Part shown: positions 37,327 through 47,031 of the stretch, in pieces
Layout: the number at the start of each line of letters is the position of its first letter
How positions within the stretch are numbered: the stretch's first letter is position 1
Assembly: GCA_031291115.1 (NCBI GenBank)
Contig: JARLJQ010000006.1
Span: forward strand, 19,765 to 83,764
Source of the DNA: Legionella sp.
GTDB lineage: Bacteria > Pseudomonadota > Gammaproteobacteria > Legionellales > Legionellaceae
Direction: 5' to 3'
DNA: 64,000 nucleotides
Notes under the pieces: generated by a model
The model's input: the letters and a program-made list of their open reading frames with translations, nothing else
The model's database searches: none
Told to the model about the DNA's origin: nothing
Program-made: the position numbers and the translations under genes

Positions 37327-37407
37327 GTCGTCCAGAGCGTAGCGAAGGACCTTCTGAAGGTGCTCGATGCTATCTGAAGGGAGGTCCTTCGCTACGCTCT
37401 GGATGAC
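37327..37407. repeat. Palindromic intergenic repeat, copy 7
   Basis: Arms GAGCGTAGCGAAGGACC and GGTCCTTCGCTACGCTC are perfect complements. It lies between the convergent dnaQ and the FAD oxidase gene, where a bidirectional terminator would be expected. Confidence 0.92.
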
Positions 37408-37433
37408 GGTGATTTCTATGCTGCTTGAACTCA

Positions 37434-40208
37434 TTACAAATTCAGTCTAAACGGATCATCATCAACAAGTTTATCTGAAGGATCAGCTGATGAGTCGCCA
37501 GCTTGAAACATTCCATGACTTTGCAAACTGCTTTTGGAGTCGCTTGCTTCACTATCTCTCCAGCTCATGTCGTGTTCCTGTTCAGCAAGCTCTTCTACTA
37601 ATTGCAACACCGGTTTTTTATTAGCAAAACTAACCATACGGTTTCTGCTGGGATCACCATGTCGAACGAGAGGAACATCTGGTCCTGTAACGGCATAACC
37701 CAGGTCATGTTTCTCGAGTAGTTCTTTCCAGTGCTGCATTGGATTAAATTTGCGTGTTTCATTCATCTCTTCTTCTACAGAAACTCCAGTCGCTATATTA
37801 AAAATAGTATGCGCCATATGAGCCATGCTCATGATTTCATCATCAACCACATCATGGTCAACTACAAGAAAATGTCCCTGAGGACGTAGAACACGACGTA
37901 CATCTGCTAAAAACACTTCCAGCTCATCGTCTTCGAAATGGTGCAAACCAACATAGCAAGTAATAACATCTGCGCTGTTGTCAGCAAGATTATTTAAATT
38001 AGGTTTGCTGTAATCCAATTTCTCAAAACGGTCGTATGGACGTGGGAAGCCTGTTTGCACGTAATCAGTTAGGGATTGTTGTTCATACACAGCAACGATT
38101 TCGCCAGTGATTTTGTAGTGTTTTTTAAATCCGTTAACAAAACGTCCTGGATAACCCACTTCAACCAAACCATTAATCGTTTTCTTATTACTAGGTAAAA
38201 GAGCATAAGCCTGCTCTGCCAAATCAGTTTTAATCGCTGCTAATGAGTCAAGAACGTGACTTAAATCACTGATACTGTCTGGAAAAATTTCAGGTAAACG
38301 AGTACTTAATTCAGTATAAATTTCTTCATGCGAGTCATTATAAAGCAGAATATCTTCCATTAAAGCAAAAAATTTATCACTGTCGATACGGCATAATACA
38401 TTTTTTAAGAAGCCTGCAAACTTCGTTTTACTTTCTGCAGTGGCCATAATGACTTTGAAGTGGTTCGTGGTAGCTGGTTTTTGTTCCATATATTTTTGAA
38501 ATAAACCACTAGCAAACAGATTCTCAGGGTCCACTTCTTTTTTTGCTACCAAAGCCTCTGCAACATGTGGATACGCTGTATTAAAATCTTCTGGTGAAGA
38601 AACATGCTGGTAAGGAAGGTAATAGGCTCCGTCTTGTTTAATAGCAAGGTGTTGCGCTTGACGTATCCATTTTTTTGCCTTGATTACAGCTTCCTCTTCA
38701 AGAGCCTGGTTAAAACATAATACTACGGCAAATCGGTCTCCATCATGAGCATAAGATAATGGTGATTTATCATTTTGTTTTACAAAACGCACTGATGCAT
38801 TCAGTAAACGTACGTCATTCACAGAAAGTAAGCTGCTTAATTGCTTGAGGAATTCAGCAAGCGCGTCAGCTGGAAGAAAAAACTCTTGCAACCATTCACT
38901 TTCACTTGTTGCAGGATTAAACATGGCCTTAATAGGAGGCTGCATGATTCTGTTAACACTCATTGCTGGGCTGTCGTTTGCAAGTAAACGGGTACGCTCC
39001 ATATCCCAATATTTTTTGCGGATGAATTCATAATGGCGCGCAGCATTAATCATAACCCTATCAAAACGAGTACCGTGTTCTCTTTCCAAATTCAGATTGT
39101 CTTTAATTGGTTTCTGGTCATCTTCTTTAACGTAGCTTACGGCAACTCCTGAACCTAACAGATTATTAGGATCAAGGGATAAACGATATAAATGCATGCG
39201 CGTTTGTTCGTCTTTTTGCACTACATTATAAAAATGATCGGCGTAGTCTGCAGGAGCGATTTCAACTCCTTTTTCTTTTAATAACTCGTTGTCTGTTAGA
39301 TTGATTGTTGCTTTAACTATAATGCCATATAAACCTAAACCACCAGTAACATTATGAAATAAAGAATCTTCAGGAGTGAGAGTCTGTAATTCACCTTGCG
39401 CGTTAACAATAGTAATAGAGGACACAACAGTAGATAGCATCCCATCATGAATATTCCAACCGTGGATGTTGGTTCCCAGTGAACCACCTACTGAAAACAC
39501 ATCAGATGCCTGCATTACTTTTAATGCTAATTTGAATTTATTTGCTTCAACTTTTACTTCAGACCAAATAGCACCTGCGCCAACAATGGCTGTTTTGTCA
39601 TCGGAATGAATTTCAACTGTATTAAGTTCGCTTAAATCAATAACAATTAAGTCTTTATCACCCTCAGGAAGAAATTGCCTTCCTTGACTGAATCCAGCAC
39701 CTTTAGGCATGATTTTTTTACCGTCAGCGGCTGCTTGTTTTATAATGTGCTGCAGTTCTTCAATTGATTTAGGTTTTTTAAGTACGGCATTAGGCGCGTT
39801 ATAATAATCGCCACCTGCATGAACGCCTGTTGTTTTTGTCTGCTTTTCAGGGATGAAATAAAGAGCGACTAATTTGGGGCTAATAAGACCAATCAGTATA
39901 CCAAAAACAGCAAAAAGACTTTTGCTAAATTGCGTAGTATATGCTTTTTGTTGCGCTAATCGTGCATCTTGTGTCTCATCACTGGTGAAAAAAGAGCGAA
40001 AGGAATAAGTCATCGCCAGTGCTGCACTAACTACTATGTCGACTAGGGATAAAGGGATAAACAGTAACAGAAAAGCCAGTCGTGTTTGGAACAAATTGAT
40101 GGTTTTCCCAAAAAATCCTTTAGGTTTCTCGCGGTAGACTTTATCAATTATTGCCGCAGGAATAGCATTGAAATAGCCTAATTTAGGTAGATTTTGATAC
40201 TTAGACAT
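37434..40208 (-). CDS. Membrane-anchored FAD oxidase fused to a SAM methyltransferase
   Basis: A 924-residue fusion. Two hydrophobic segments lie at 43-70 and 97-119. A PCMH-type FAD-binding domain spans about 145-305 (KPKSIEELQHIIKQA, PKGAGFSQGRQF, VGGSLGTNIHGWNIHDG). An aldonolactone-oxidase-like part ends with DPENLFASG near 560. A class I methyltransferase fold is at about 680-860 (DVITCYVGLHHF, VRRVLRPQGHFLVVDHD). The tail (870-924) is acidic and Ser-rich. FAD and SAM domains are known separately; their fusion is unusual. A ribosome site AGGAAT precedes ATG 40208. It lies 12 bases after the next gene upstream, so the two form an operon. Substrate unknown; effector or lipid/sugar-modifying enzyme both possible. 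Confidence 0.8.
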   Translation of the reverse strand: MSKYQNLPKLGYFNAIPAAIIDKVYREKPKGFFGKTINLFQTRLAFLLLFIPLSLVDIVVSAALAMTYSFRSFFTSDETQDARLAQQKAYTTQFSKSLFAVFGILIGLISPKLVALYFIPEKQTKTTGVHAGGDYYNAPNAVLKKPKSIEELQHIIKQAAADGKKIMPKGAGFSQGRQFLPEGDKDLIVIDLSELNTVEIHSDDKTAIVGAGAIWSEVKVEANKFKLALKVMQASDVFSVGGSLGTNIHGWNIHDGMLSTVVSSITIVNAQGELQTLTPEDSLFHNVTGGLGLYGIIVKATINLTDNELLKEKGVEIAPADYADHFYNVVQKDEQTRMHLYRLSLDPNNLLGSGVAVSYVKEDDQKPIKDNLNLEREHGTRFDRVMINAARHYEFIRKKYWDMERTRLLANDSPAMSVNRIMQPPIKAMFNPATSESEWLQEFFLPADALAEFLKQLSSLLSVNDVRLLNASVRFVKQNDKSPLSYAHDGDRFAVVLCFNQALEEEAVIKAKKWIRQAQHLAIKQDGAYYLPYQHVSSPEDFNTAYPHVAEALVAKKEVDPENLFASGLFQKYMEQKPATTNHFKVIMATAESKTKFAGFLKNVLCRIDSDKFFALMEDILLYNDSHEEIYTELSTRLPEIFPDSISDLSHVLDSLAAIKTDLAEQAYALLPSNKKTINGLVEVGYPGRFVNGFKKHYKITGEIVAVYEQQSLTDYVQTGFPRPYDRFEKLDYSKPNLNNLADNSADVITCYVGLHHFEDDELEVFLADVRRVLRPQGHFLVVDHDVVDDEIMSMAHMAHTIFNIATGVSVEEEMNETRKFNPMQHWKELLEKHDLGYAVTGPDVPLVRHGDPSRNRMVSFANKKPVLQLVEELAEQEHDMSWRDSEASDSKSSLQSHGMFQAGDSSADPSDKLVDDDPFRLNL

Positions 40209-40220
40209 TGTGTAATTCCT

Positions 40221-41348
40221 TTAAAAATTATGAATAAAGCCCGCTTGAACACCTTCTTGCTTTTGCATGCGTTGCAGCGTTTTATCCAGATTTCTAATTG
40301 GTACATCAAAGAGGCATATTTCATGATTAGGATTAATACGATCTTTGTAGGTGTATAGTGCTTCAACTTTTTTCGTTTTATTCAAGTCTTCTTTTTTGGC
40401 TAAAAGACTGTCTGCATCCTGGGCGTCAATAGTGCATTTTACTTGCACGCGATCTTGACCCGCAATTTTACGAAGATGTATTTCTTGCTGACCCAGTGCA
40501 CAAACTACGGGTTGGAATGCAGCATAACGAGGTGCTTCAAGTCGTGCATAAACAGAAGTATAAGTAACTCCCTTTTTGGTTTTATGATCTTTTACATAAA
40601 GAGTATCATCTACCAGATTTACGTTGTGATCTTTAGCTATTTCAGCCAGTCGTTCGCTGAATATTCTTTTTGCTTCCTCAGGATCGGTTACATCAATCGC
40701 ATCAAATTTCACTAGAATATCCGTAGCCGGTGGCGCTTCGTTTCCTTCTTGGTGAAACCAGTATTTAAGCGGTTTGCTAACCCATTTTTTTGTAAATAAT
40801 TCAGCAGAAATCATTTTCCAACTAAACCAGTCAACCCAGGTACGGTTTTGGTATTGTTTGTATTTTTCTGCCAGATCAACGCGTATTTCGTGATAATTGT
40901 GATCGTAAAAGGGGATGGTTTGTAAGTCCGCTGCATATTTTTGAAGATAATCTGCAAAATGCTGCTGCATTTCAGAGTTATTTTCTTTTTTCAGGAAGGG
41001 ATAAAGTATCAGGGATATAAGGCCTTTGGGGATTAATTCCAGTGTTGTGAAAACCACTACAAATAGATCCATCAGCATGTATTCAGAAAAGAAAATCTCA
41101 CTTCGGCTGTTGTATTTTCTTGCTGCGGAATAAGAGTTGAAAAAAACGCCCCATAAATCTGAGATTTGTCGAAAATAGGGGTATTGGAACATGGACTTAC
41201 CATCACGCAGAAACTGTGTAAACTCTTCTGCCATTTCAACGTTTCGCCACTCGGGCCCAGTCATAAACGACTGGTACTGTTCGCGGCGATAACGTTTTTT
41301 ATCGGTAAGTTGTATTTTTTGATTCAGTGAATCAACATATTTACCCAT
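40221..41348 (-). CDS. Orphan membrane-associated protein, partner of the FAD-methyltransferase fusion
   Basis: A 375-residue protein that I do not recognise. One strong hydrophobic hairpin or segment lies at about 90-118 (MLMDLFVVVFTTLELIPKG, LISLILYPFL). The N-terminal 80 residues are polar, and the C-terminal half (about 200-375) is soluble and mixed alpha/beta in appearance, ending MQKQEGVQAGFIHNF. AAGGAAC precedes ATG 41348. It is the first gene of a two-gene operon with the FAD-methyltransferase gene 12 bases downstream. This suggests a common membrane complex or shared pathway; direct evidence is lacking. Confidence 0.75.
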   Translation of the reverse strand: MGKYVDSLNQKIQLTDKKRYRREQYQSFMTGPEWRNVEMAEEFTQFLRDGKSMFQYPYFRQISDLWGVFFNSYSAARKYNSRSEIFFSEYMLMDLFVVVFTTLELIPKGLISLILYPFLKKENNSEMQQHFADYLQKYAADLQTIPFYDHNYHEIRVDLAEKYKQYQNRTWVDWFSWKMISAELFTKKWVSKPLKYWFHQEGNEAPPATDILVKFDAIDVTDPEEAKRIFSERLAEIAKDHNVNLVDDTLYVKDHKTKKGVTYTSVYARLEAPRYAAFQPVVCALGQQEIHLRKIAGQDRVQVKCTIDAQDADSLLAKKEDLNKTKKVEALYTYKDRINPNHEICLFDVPIRNLDKTLQRMQKQEGVQAGFIHNF

Positions 41349-41446
41349 ATAAATGTTCCTTTTCTAAGAAATCTGATTATATAAAAATCTAAAGTGGCAT
41401 AATTATATCAATCAATTCTTAAGAAAATATTATATGTATATGTTGT

Positions 41447-41863
41447 TTATTTTGGGATCAGGTATTTTGTGGCAAAATCTTTACCAATACATTCACCAAT
41501 AGATTTGCCCCAAGTCCCAGCATCTTCATTGGAAATTGTTTCTGGTATTTGAGGAGACAATTGTGTCTCGCATTTACTTACACTTTCTGGAATAGCACTC
41601 ACGCACTGATCATAAGACATTTTAATTGTGTCTAATCTTTGTTTTAGATCTGGATCACCCATGAATCCTTTGCAAATAAGACTTGGTAACATAGGAATTA
41701 TCGCACTGAGCCATTCTTTTTTATTCATGTTTTTACTTGAGTCAGCTGCATTGCTTGTAGCTGCTGGAGCCGGCGTTTTTGGGGCGTCAGCAGCGGCGGT
41801 TTCAGCATTTGCCAAAGTGCTGCTGAGTAAAATTGAAGCAGCGATAAGTACTTGTTTTTTCAT
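41447..41863 (-). CDS. Small secreted or periplasmic protein, unknown function
   Basis: A 138-residue orphan. MKKQVLIAASILLSSTLANA is a clear signal peptide; an Ala/Pro-rich linker follows (about 21-45). The mature part has four cysteines (in LICKGFM, YDQCVSA, SKCETQL and GECIGKD), suggesting two disulfides. ATG 41863 with AAGGA nine bases upstream is better than the TTG at 41869. It may be transcribed with the two genes downstream, but a 98-bp gap separates them. Confidence 0.75.
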   Translation of the reverse strand: MKKQVLIAASILLSSTLANAETAAADAPKTPAPAATSNAADSSKNMNKKEWLSAIIPMLPSLICKGFMGDPDLKQRLDTIKMSYDQCVSAIPESVSKCETQLSPQIPETISNEDAGTWGKSIGECIGKDFATKYLIPK

Positions 41864-42002
41864 GATCAATTATCCTTAATAGTGGTTCCTTCAATAAGTA
41901 TAGTAGAACAAAAAATTTATGCCTGCCCAAAATAAATTTGTAATGCTCGTTTTTTGAACTAAACTAAAATAAAGATGGAAAAGGAAATAAAAAGGAAGAG
42001 TT

Positions 42003-42476
42003 ATGGAAAAGCACAGTCCCGTATTATTATCATTTGCACGGTTTTTATTAGTTTCATTGTTCGTCATCCCCTTCAGTTCTGTATACTCTGCCGGGAATAC
42101 GTTTATCTTTAATCCTAATACCTTATCGTGGAAGGCTATTAATGAGAATGGCAAAGTGGTGCGTACTGGAAAAGGTTCGGGCGGACAAAAATATTGTTCC
42201 GATATTCGGCGAGGATGTAAAACCCCATCAGGTGTTTATCATATAATAAGTAAAGGTGGCCCTGGTTGCCGTTCCAGTCGCTATCCTGTTGGAAGAGGTG
42301 GTGCACCAATGCCTTATTGCATGTATTTTAATAAAAACTACGCGGTACATGGTTCTTATGAAGTGCCTAACTATAATGCCAGTCATGGTTGCGTACGCTT
42401 GATTCCAAGTGATGCTCGCTGGCTAAGTAATAACTTCATGAAAATTGGCACGAAGGTAGTGATTAAACCATATTAA
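42003..42476 (+). CDS. L,D-transpeptidase (YkuD/ErfK family)
   Basis: This family forms or edits 3-3 peptidoglycan cross-links, or attaches proteins to peptidoglycan. The 157-residue product has a signal peptide (about 1-30, FARFLLVSLFVIPFSSVYSA) and a compact YkuD domain. The catalytic motif reads SHGCVRL with H128 and C130. A second His is in YAVHGSYEVPNY. No LysM or other binding domain is present, so it is a minimal version. SD GGAAGAG precedes ATG 42003. It converges with erpA across a small palindrome. Confidence 0.9.
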   Translation: MEKHSPVLLSFARFLLVSLFVIPFSSVYSAGNTFIFNPNTLSWKAINENGKVVRTGKGSGGQKYCSDIRRGCKTPSGVYHIISKGGPGCRSSRYPVGRGGAPMPYCMYFNKNYAVHGSYEVPNYNASHGCVRLIPSDARWLSNNFMKIGTKVVIKPY

Positions 42477-42504
42477 TCAGCGCGGGTTGATAGAGCAATC
42501 GTAG

Positions 42505-42524
42505 GCTGGGCTGTAAAGCCCAGC
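42505..42524. terminator. Palindrome between convergent genes
   Basis: GCTGGGCTGTAAAGCCCAGC is an 8-bp perfect stem with a four-base loop, between the convergent L,D-transpeptidase gene and erpA. The surrounding GTAGG(C/T)TGGGCT is repeated at 54296-54319, so it is a small dispersed module, possibly a bidirectional terminator. Confidence 0.5.
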
Positions 42525-42533
42525 AAATATCAA

Positions 42534-42926
42534 CTACTCATCATCCTCATCAGCCATACTAAACGAAGAACCACAACCACAAGTAGTTTTCGCATTAGGA
42601 TTACGAATTACAAACTGTTCACCTTGAATGCCTTGCACGTAATCAATTTCAGCTTCATGAAGGTATTGATAACTCATTGAGTCAACAAGTAATTTAACGG
42701 AAGATAGACCATCAGAGCATTGTTGTACAATGATTGTATCGTCTTCATTAATTTCTTCATCAAAGCTAAAGCCGTATTGAAATCCTGAGCAACCGCCACC
42801 TGAAATGGAAACACGCAAGTTAAGACTCGAATTATTTTCTTCTTTGATTAATTCAGCTACTTTATCTGCGGCATTAACAGAAAAATGAATGTCGCTGGTA
42901 GTAGGGGATATATCGATAGCAGCCAT
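42534..42926 (-). CDS. erpA: Iron-sulfur cluster insertion protein ErpA (A-type carrier)
   Basis: ErpA delivers Fe-S clusters to apoproteins, in E. coli notably to the isoprenoid enzymes IspG/IspH. The 130-residue protein has the three invariant cysteines of A-type carriers: C46 in [11 protein letters not shown], and C116 and C118 in TTCGCGSSF. At the C-terminus it adds an acidic tail (MADEDDE). It could also be called IscA or SufA by sequence; the absence of isc or suf genes nearby favours ErpA. A mini-hairpin lies between it and mnmA. Confidence 0.88.
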   Translation of the reverse strand: MAAIDISPTTSDIHFSVNAADKVAELIKEENNSSLNLRVSISGGGCSGFQYGFSFDEEINEDDTIIVQQCSDGLSSVKLLVDSMSYQYLHEAEIDYVQGIQGEQFVIRNPNAKTTCGCGSSFSMADEDDE

Positions 42927-42945
42927 TTTAACTCCAGTTGTTGCA

Positions 42946-42976
42946 TCATCCAGAGCGAAGGGAGCGCTCTGGATGA
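42946..42976. repeat. Mini version of the palindromic repeat
   Basis: TCATCCAGAGCG and CGCTCTGGATGA remain as a short hairpin with about seven bases between. It looks like an internally deleted copy. It lies seven bases after the mnmA stop and may end that transcript. Confidence 0.7.
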
Positions 42977-42982
42977 CGGGAT

Positions 42983-44071
42983 TTATCTAATAATCTGTTC
43001 AATAGTAGCACCACCCAAACATTGGTTTTTATCATAAAAAACCACGTACTGTCCTGGGGTCACCGCTCTTTGCGGGCTAGAAAACATCACATAGTGTTGA
43101 TTACCATCTTCTGGAGAAATCATACACCCTTGTTCTAATTGTCTGTATCGCGTTTTGGCATAACAGGTCAAAGGCAAATTATCTTTACACTCTTCAGACA
43201 GCCAATGGATTGGGCCACAAATAAGACCTTGAGCATAAAGCATCGGATGCTGACTGCCTTGCGCTACGTACAAGGTATTTGTTGCGACTTCTTTATCCAC
43301 TACATACCAAGGATCTTCAGAAGCATTATGCATGCCGCCAATTCCTAATCCTTGTCTTTGTCCTAAAGTATAGAACATCAGGCCATCATGTGTGCCCAGT
43401 ACGGTTCCATCCATATTTTTGATTTCACCTGGTCGTGTCAGAATGAATTCTTTTAGAAACGTTTTAAAGCGTTTTTCACCAATAAAACAAATTCCAGTAG
43501 AATCTTTTTTCGCTTGCGTAACCAAACCGAGCTGCTGTGCAAACTCTCTGATTTCAGGTTTGGTGTAATCACCAATAGGGAACAATGTTTTGGCGAGTGC
43601 TGCAGGCTCTACGGCATGCAAGAAATAAGTTTGATCTTTATCGCGGTCTTTTGCCTTATACAAATGCCCCACGTTGCCAGAAATTTTGTTTTTAGCGTAA
43701 TGACCTGTAGCAATAAATTCCGCACCAAGCGCTAAGGCATGGTTTAAAAACGCATTGAATTTAATTTCTTTATTGCATAACACATCAGGGTTAGGCGTTC
43801 GGCCTAGCTCGTATTCGCTTAAAAAATGAGTAAATACTCTATCCCAATACTCACCGGAAAAATTAACCGTATGCAGCGGGATATTTAATTGATTACATAC
43901 CGCTTGAGCATCAGCAAGATCTTGAGCTGCAGGGCAAAACTCATCCGTATCATCTTGTTCCCAGTTTTTCATGAACAAGCCTTCAACTTCATAACCTTGC
44001 TCTTTTAATAACCAGGCTGCAACAGAGGAATCAACTCCTCCAGACATTCCAACTATAACTTTAGCTTTCAT
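42983..44071 (-). CDS. mnmA: tRNA 2-thiouridylase MnmA
   Basis: MnmA introduces sulfur at U34 of tRNA-Lys, -Glu and -Gln. ATG 44071 gives 362 residues, beginning [20 protein letters not shown] with the ATP-binding loop SGGVDSS; the reading frame continues 48 bases upstream to an ATG at 44119, but this would be an atypical extension. The catalytic cysteines are seen in [12 protein letters not shown] and [10 protein letters not shown]. It is transcribed away from yceD, so both promoters must lie in the 129-bp gap 44072-44200. Confidence 0.94.
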   Translation of the reverse strand: MKAKVIVGMSGGVDSSVAAWLLKEQGYEVEGLFMKNWEQDDTDEFCPAAQDLADAQAVCNQLNIPLHTVNFSGEYWDRVFTHFLSEYELGRTPNPDVLCNKEIKFNAFLNHALALGAEFIATGHYAKNKISGNVGHLYKAKDRDKDQTYFLHAVEPAALAKTLFPIGDYTKPEIREFAQQLGLVTQAKKDSTGICFIGEKRFKTFLKEFILTRPGEIKNMDGTVLGTHDGLMFYTLGQRQGLGIGGMHNASEDPWYVVDKEVATNTLYVAQGSQHPMLYAQGLICGPIHWLSEECKDNLPLTCYAKTRYRQLEQGCMISPEDGNQHYVMFSSPQRAVTPGQYVVFYDKNQCLGGATIEQIIR

Positions 44072-44200
44072 AAAATTCAGATACCGCTTATATTTACACG
44101 ACTTGTAATTATTCATCATTTGAATAGTTACATTGCAAATCGTTCATTATCTCATAAAAATAGAAAAGATGCAGAGAAAATTTATTTAGGATGTAGCAAA

Positions 44201-44629
44201 ATGTTTCATTTACCAGATATGGCCAAACAAGGCCAACGTAACAAAACTATTACAATCAGTGAGCGTTTACCTCATTTTGTAACGAAGGCGTGCGAATTGC
44301 ACGTTACCTACCAGGTTGAAGCGAAAGATAATTTTTATTTAATTAATCTTCATGTTGACGGTGAGTTGCACTTGCAATGCCAACGCTGTCTGGAGGAGTT
44401 TAATTACCCTTACGACAACAACACGGTTATTGCGGTTTGTCGTGATGAAGAGCGGGCTGAGCAGCTATTAGAGCATTACGAATGCATTGTTTCGCCCAAC
44501 CTCCAAATCACCTTGGATGATTTGATTATTGATGAGCTGCATTTGTATGCACCGCAGTTTCACCCCGAAATTACTGAGTGCAGCAGTGAAATAAATCAAT
44601 TTTTGAGCGACAAAAATGACTCAAATTGA
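44201..44629 (+). CDS. yceD: YceD family protein (DUF177, 23S rRNA accumulation protein)
   Basis: YceD-type proteins sit upstream of rpmF in many bacteria and affect 23S rRNA levels. ATG 44201 is preferred (AGGATG upstream), giving 142 residues that start [13 protein letters not shown] longer frame from 44120 would add 27 polar residues. The conserved cysteine pair CQRCLEEF is present. It is the first gene of the yceD-rpmF-plsX-fab cluster. Confidence 0.9.
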   Translation: MFHLPDMAKQGQRNKTITISERLPHFVTKACELHVTYQVEAKDNFYLINLHVDGELHLQCQRCLEEFNYPYDNNTVIAVCRDEERAEQLLEHYECIVSPNLQITLDDLIIDELHLYAPQFHPEITECSSEINQFLSDKNDSN

Positions 44630-44715
44630 TAATTTATGCAATTAATACTTGGATTGATGTTAAAATATCGGTAATATTCCCGCTTTATGAAAGCAAATTG
44701 TTTAGGAGTAATACA

Positions 44716-44913
44716 ATGGCCGTACAACAAAATAAGAAATCACGCTCACGTCGTGATATGCGTCGTTCGCACGATGCTTTATCAATGCCAACATTATCAG
44801 TAGATCAAACTACTGGTGAAACGCATCGTCGTCACCACATGACTGAAGACGGTTACTACCGTGGTAGAAAAGTGATTGAGACAGGTACATCTTACGAAGA
44901 AGATAAAGAGTAA
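44716..44913 (+). CDS. rpmF: 50S ribosomal protein L32
   Basis: A 65-residue basic protein beginning [20 protein letters not shown], typical for bacterial L32. ATG 44716 follows TTAGGAG. The Cys4 zinc motif of some L32 proteins is absent, as in many proteobacteria. It lies between yceD and plsX as usual; this arrangement couples ribosome and fatty-acid synthesis. Confidence 0.96.
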   Translation: MAVQQNKKSRSRRDMRRSHDALSMPTLSVDQTTGETHRRHHMTEDGYYRGRKVIETGTSYEEDKE

Positions 44914-44918
44914 TATTT

Positions 44919-45947
44919 TTGAAAAATATCACTATTGCAATTGATGCGATGGGTGGGGATCATGGCTTAAGTGTAGTGATTCCTGCCTGCGTGCGCGCAG
45001 CTAAAAGCAATCCTGATTTGAAGCTTATTCTTGTTGGTGTTCACGACAAGATTAATGCGCATTTAAAAAAACAGGGTGTTAGCTCTTCGAAGCAATTTTC
45101 TATAGTACATGCCTCTGAAGTGGTTGCTATGGATGAATTGCCTTCGCATGCTTTGCGCAACAAAAAAGATTCCTCCATGCGTGTGGCTATTAATCTGGTT
45201 AAAGAAGGCATTGCACATGCGTGTGTAAGTGCCGGAAATACCGGGGCATTAATGGCTACGGCGCGTTATGTATTAAAAACCTTGCCCGGAATTGATAGAC
45301 CAGCGATTGTTTCAGAGCTTCCAACGATGAAAGGTCGGACATGGGTTATCGATTTAGGTGCTAACGTAGATTCTTGCGCAGAACATTTATTTCAGTTCGC
45401 AGTAATGGGATCTGCCTTGGTTCAAGCAGTTGCAAATAAACCTAATCCTAAAATTGCCTTATTAAATATAGGCGTTGAAGAGATGAAAGGGAATGATCAG
45501 GTGAAACGCACCGCGCATATGCTCGCAGAATGTTCTATGATGAACTATGTAGGCTATGTAGAAGGCGATCATTTCTATACAGGTGATGTTGACTTGGTTG
45601 TTTGTGATGGATTTGTAGGTAATGTGGCTTTAAAGGCAAGTGAAGGGATTGCAAAACTCTTCCTTGGCTTGTTTAAAGAAGCATTTAATCGCAATCTGTT
45701 AACTAAATTTATGGGTTTAATCACATTACCCGTATTAAAACGACTTAAAGGTCGACTGGATCCTTCTCGTTATAATGGCGCCAGTTTACTGGGCTTGAAC
45801 GGCATTGTCGTTAAAAGTCACGGCGGAGCTAATGAATTAGGCTTCCAACACGCTATAGATCAAGCGGTCCTTGAAGTGCAAAATGACGTTATTGATCTGG
45901 TACGTGCGCAGATAAACGAGTATATAAATCAAGGGTTGTTGTTATGA
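44919..45947 (+). CDS. plsX: Phosphate acyltransferase PlsX
   Basis: PlsX converts acyl-ACP to acyl-phosphate for phospholipid synthesis. The start is TTG 44919, five bases after the rpmF stop, giving 342 residues beginning [16 protein letters not shown], the conserved family start. [20 protein letters not shown] and [13 protein letters not shown] are also typical. The stop overlaps fabH by four bases. A TTG start is fairly common for genes in this region (fabF also uses one), so it may be a deliberate weak start. Confidence 0.95.
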   Translation: MKNITIAIDAMGGDHGLSVVIPACVRAAKSNPDLKLILVGVHDKINAHLKKQGVSSSKQFSIVHASEVVAMDELPSHALRNKKDSSMRVAINLVKEGIAHACVSAGNTGALMATARYVLKTLPGIDRPAIVSELPTMKGRTWVIDLGANVDSCAEHLFQFAVMGSALVQAVANKPNPKIALLNIGVEEMKGNDQVKRTAHMLAECSMMNYVGYVEGDHFYTGDVDLVVCDGFVGNVALKASEGIAKLFLGLFKEAFNRNLLTKFMGLITLPVLKRLKGRLDPSRYNGASLLGLNGIVVKSHGGANELGFQHAIDQAVLEVQNDVIDLVRAQINEYINQGLLL

Positions 45948-46897
45948 TAAATGCGGTGATTAGCGGTACTGGCAGTTATACCCCAGAGAAACAAGTAACA
46001 AATGTTGAGTTGGAATCCATGTTGGATACCACTGACGAATGGATTGTTTCTCGAACAGGGATTAGCAGTCGTAGTATCGCTCAGCCGCATGAAACAACCT
46101 CTTACATGGCTTCTAAAGCCGCAGAGCAAGCACTCAGTGCCTCTGGTCTGAATGCCGACGATATTGATTTAATCGTTGTCGCAACCTGCACTCCCGATCA
46201 ATTTTTTCCGGGTGTGGCTTGCTATGTGCAACATGCACTAAAAATTACAAAACCAATACCCGCTTTTGATGTTGGTGCAGCATGCAGTGGTTTTGTTTAT
46301 GTTATGGATATTGCAAAACAATACATTGCTACAGGCGCTGCAAAAAACGTTCTGGTAATTGGCAGCGAAAGCATGTCTCGCGCTGTGGATTGGACGGATA
46401 GAACAACCTGTGTTCTATTTGGTGATGGCGCTGGAGCGGTTGTTTTAAGTGCCAGTGACCGACCAGGTCTTTTGGGCAGTGTATTACACGCCTCTTATGA
46501 CTCTGAAAAACTATTAAATCTAGTCAATGCAACCTTCGATGATAAACGCGCGACAATTACTATGCGTGGTAATGAAGTGTTTAAGTTGGCAGTTAATATT
46601 ATGGGCGAGGTTGTTGATGAAGTTTTAGAACTGAGTCAATTGAAAAAATCGGATATTCAATGGTTAATTCCACATCAAGCTAATATGCGTATTATTCAAG
46701 CTATAGCTAAAAAATTAGAGCTTCCTATGTCGCAAGTAGTTGTCACTATTGGTAATCAGGGCAATACTTCTGCAGCATCAATTCCTTTAGCTTTGGATCA
46801 TTCTATCAGAAGCAATCAAATTAAAAGAGATGAATTACTCTTGATTGAATCTTTTGGTGGCGGAATGACTTGGGGCGCTATGGTTATTCGTTATTAA
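45944..46897 (+). CDS. fabH: 3-oxoacyl-ACP synthase III (FabH)
   Basis: FabH condenses acetyl-CoA with malonyl-ACP to start fatty-acid synthesis. The 317-residue protein has the usual triad: C114 in [11 protein letters not shown], the His in [11 protein letters not shown] and the Asn in [10 protein letters not shown]. The length equals E. coli FabH. It overlaps plsX by four bases. A 134-bp gap without recognisable features precedes fabD. Confidence 0.97.
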   Translation: MINAVISGTGSYTPEKQVTNVELESMLDTTDEWIVSRTGISSRSIAQPHETTSYMASKAAEQALSASGLNADDIDLIVVATCTPDQFFPGVACYVQHALKITKPIPAFDVGAACSGFVYVMDIAKQYIATGAAKNVLVIGSESMSRAVDWTDRTTCVLFGDGAGAVVLSASDRPGLLGSVLHASYDSEKLLNLVNATFDDKRATITMRGNEVFKLAVNIMGEVVDEVLELSQLKKSDIQWLIPHQANMRIIQAIAKKLELPMSQVVVTIGNQGNTSAASIPLALDHSIRSNQIKRDELLLIESFGGGMTWGAMVIRY

Positions 46898-47031
46898 TAA
46901 TTAAAGTCATTATTTAGCAAATGTAGCTTGGGTGAAGGCGAAACCATAACTTGGGATTTTTTTATGTGCAGAAATTCCCGGGTTAGCGTTTTAAGTTAAC
47001 TTGGCTACTACAGTTCGGAGTTATATTTATT

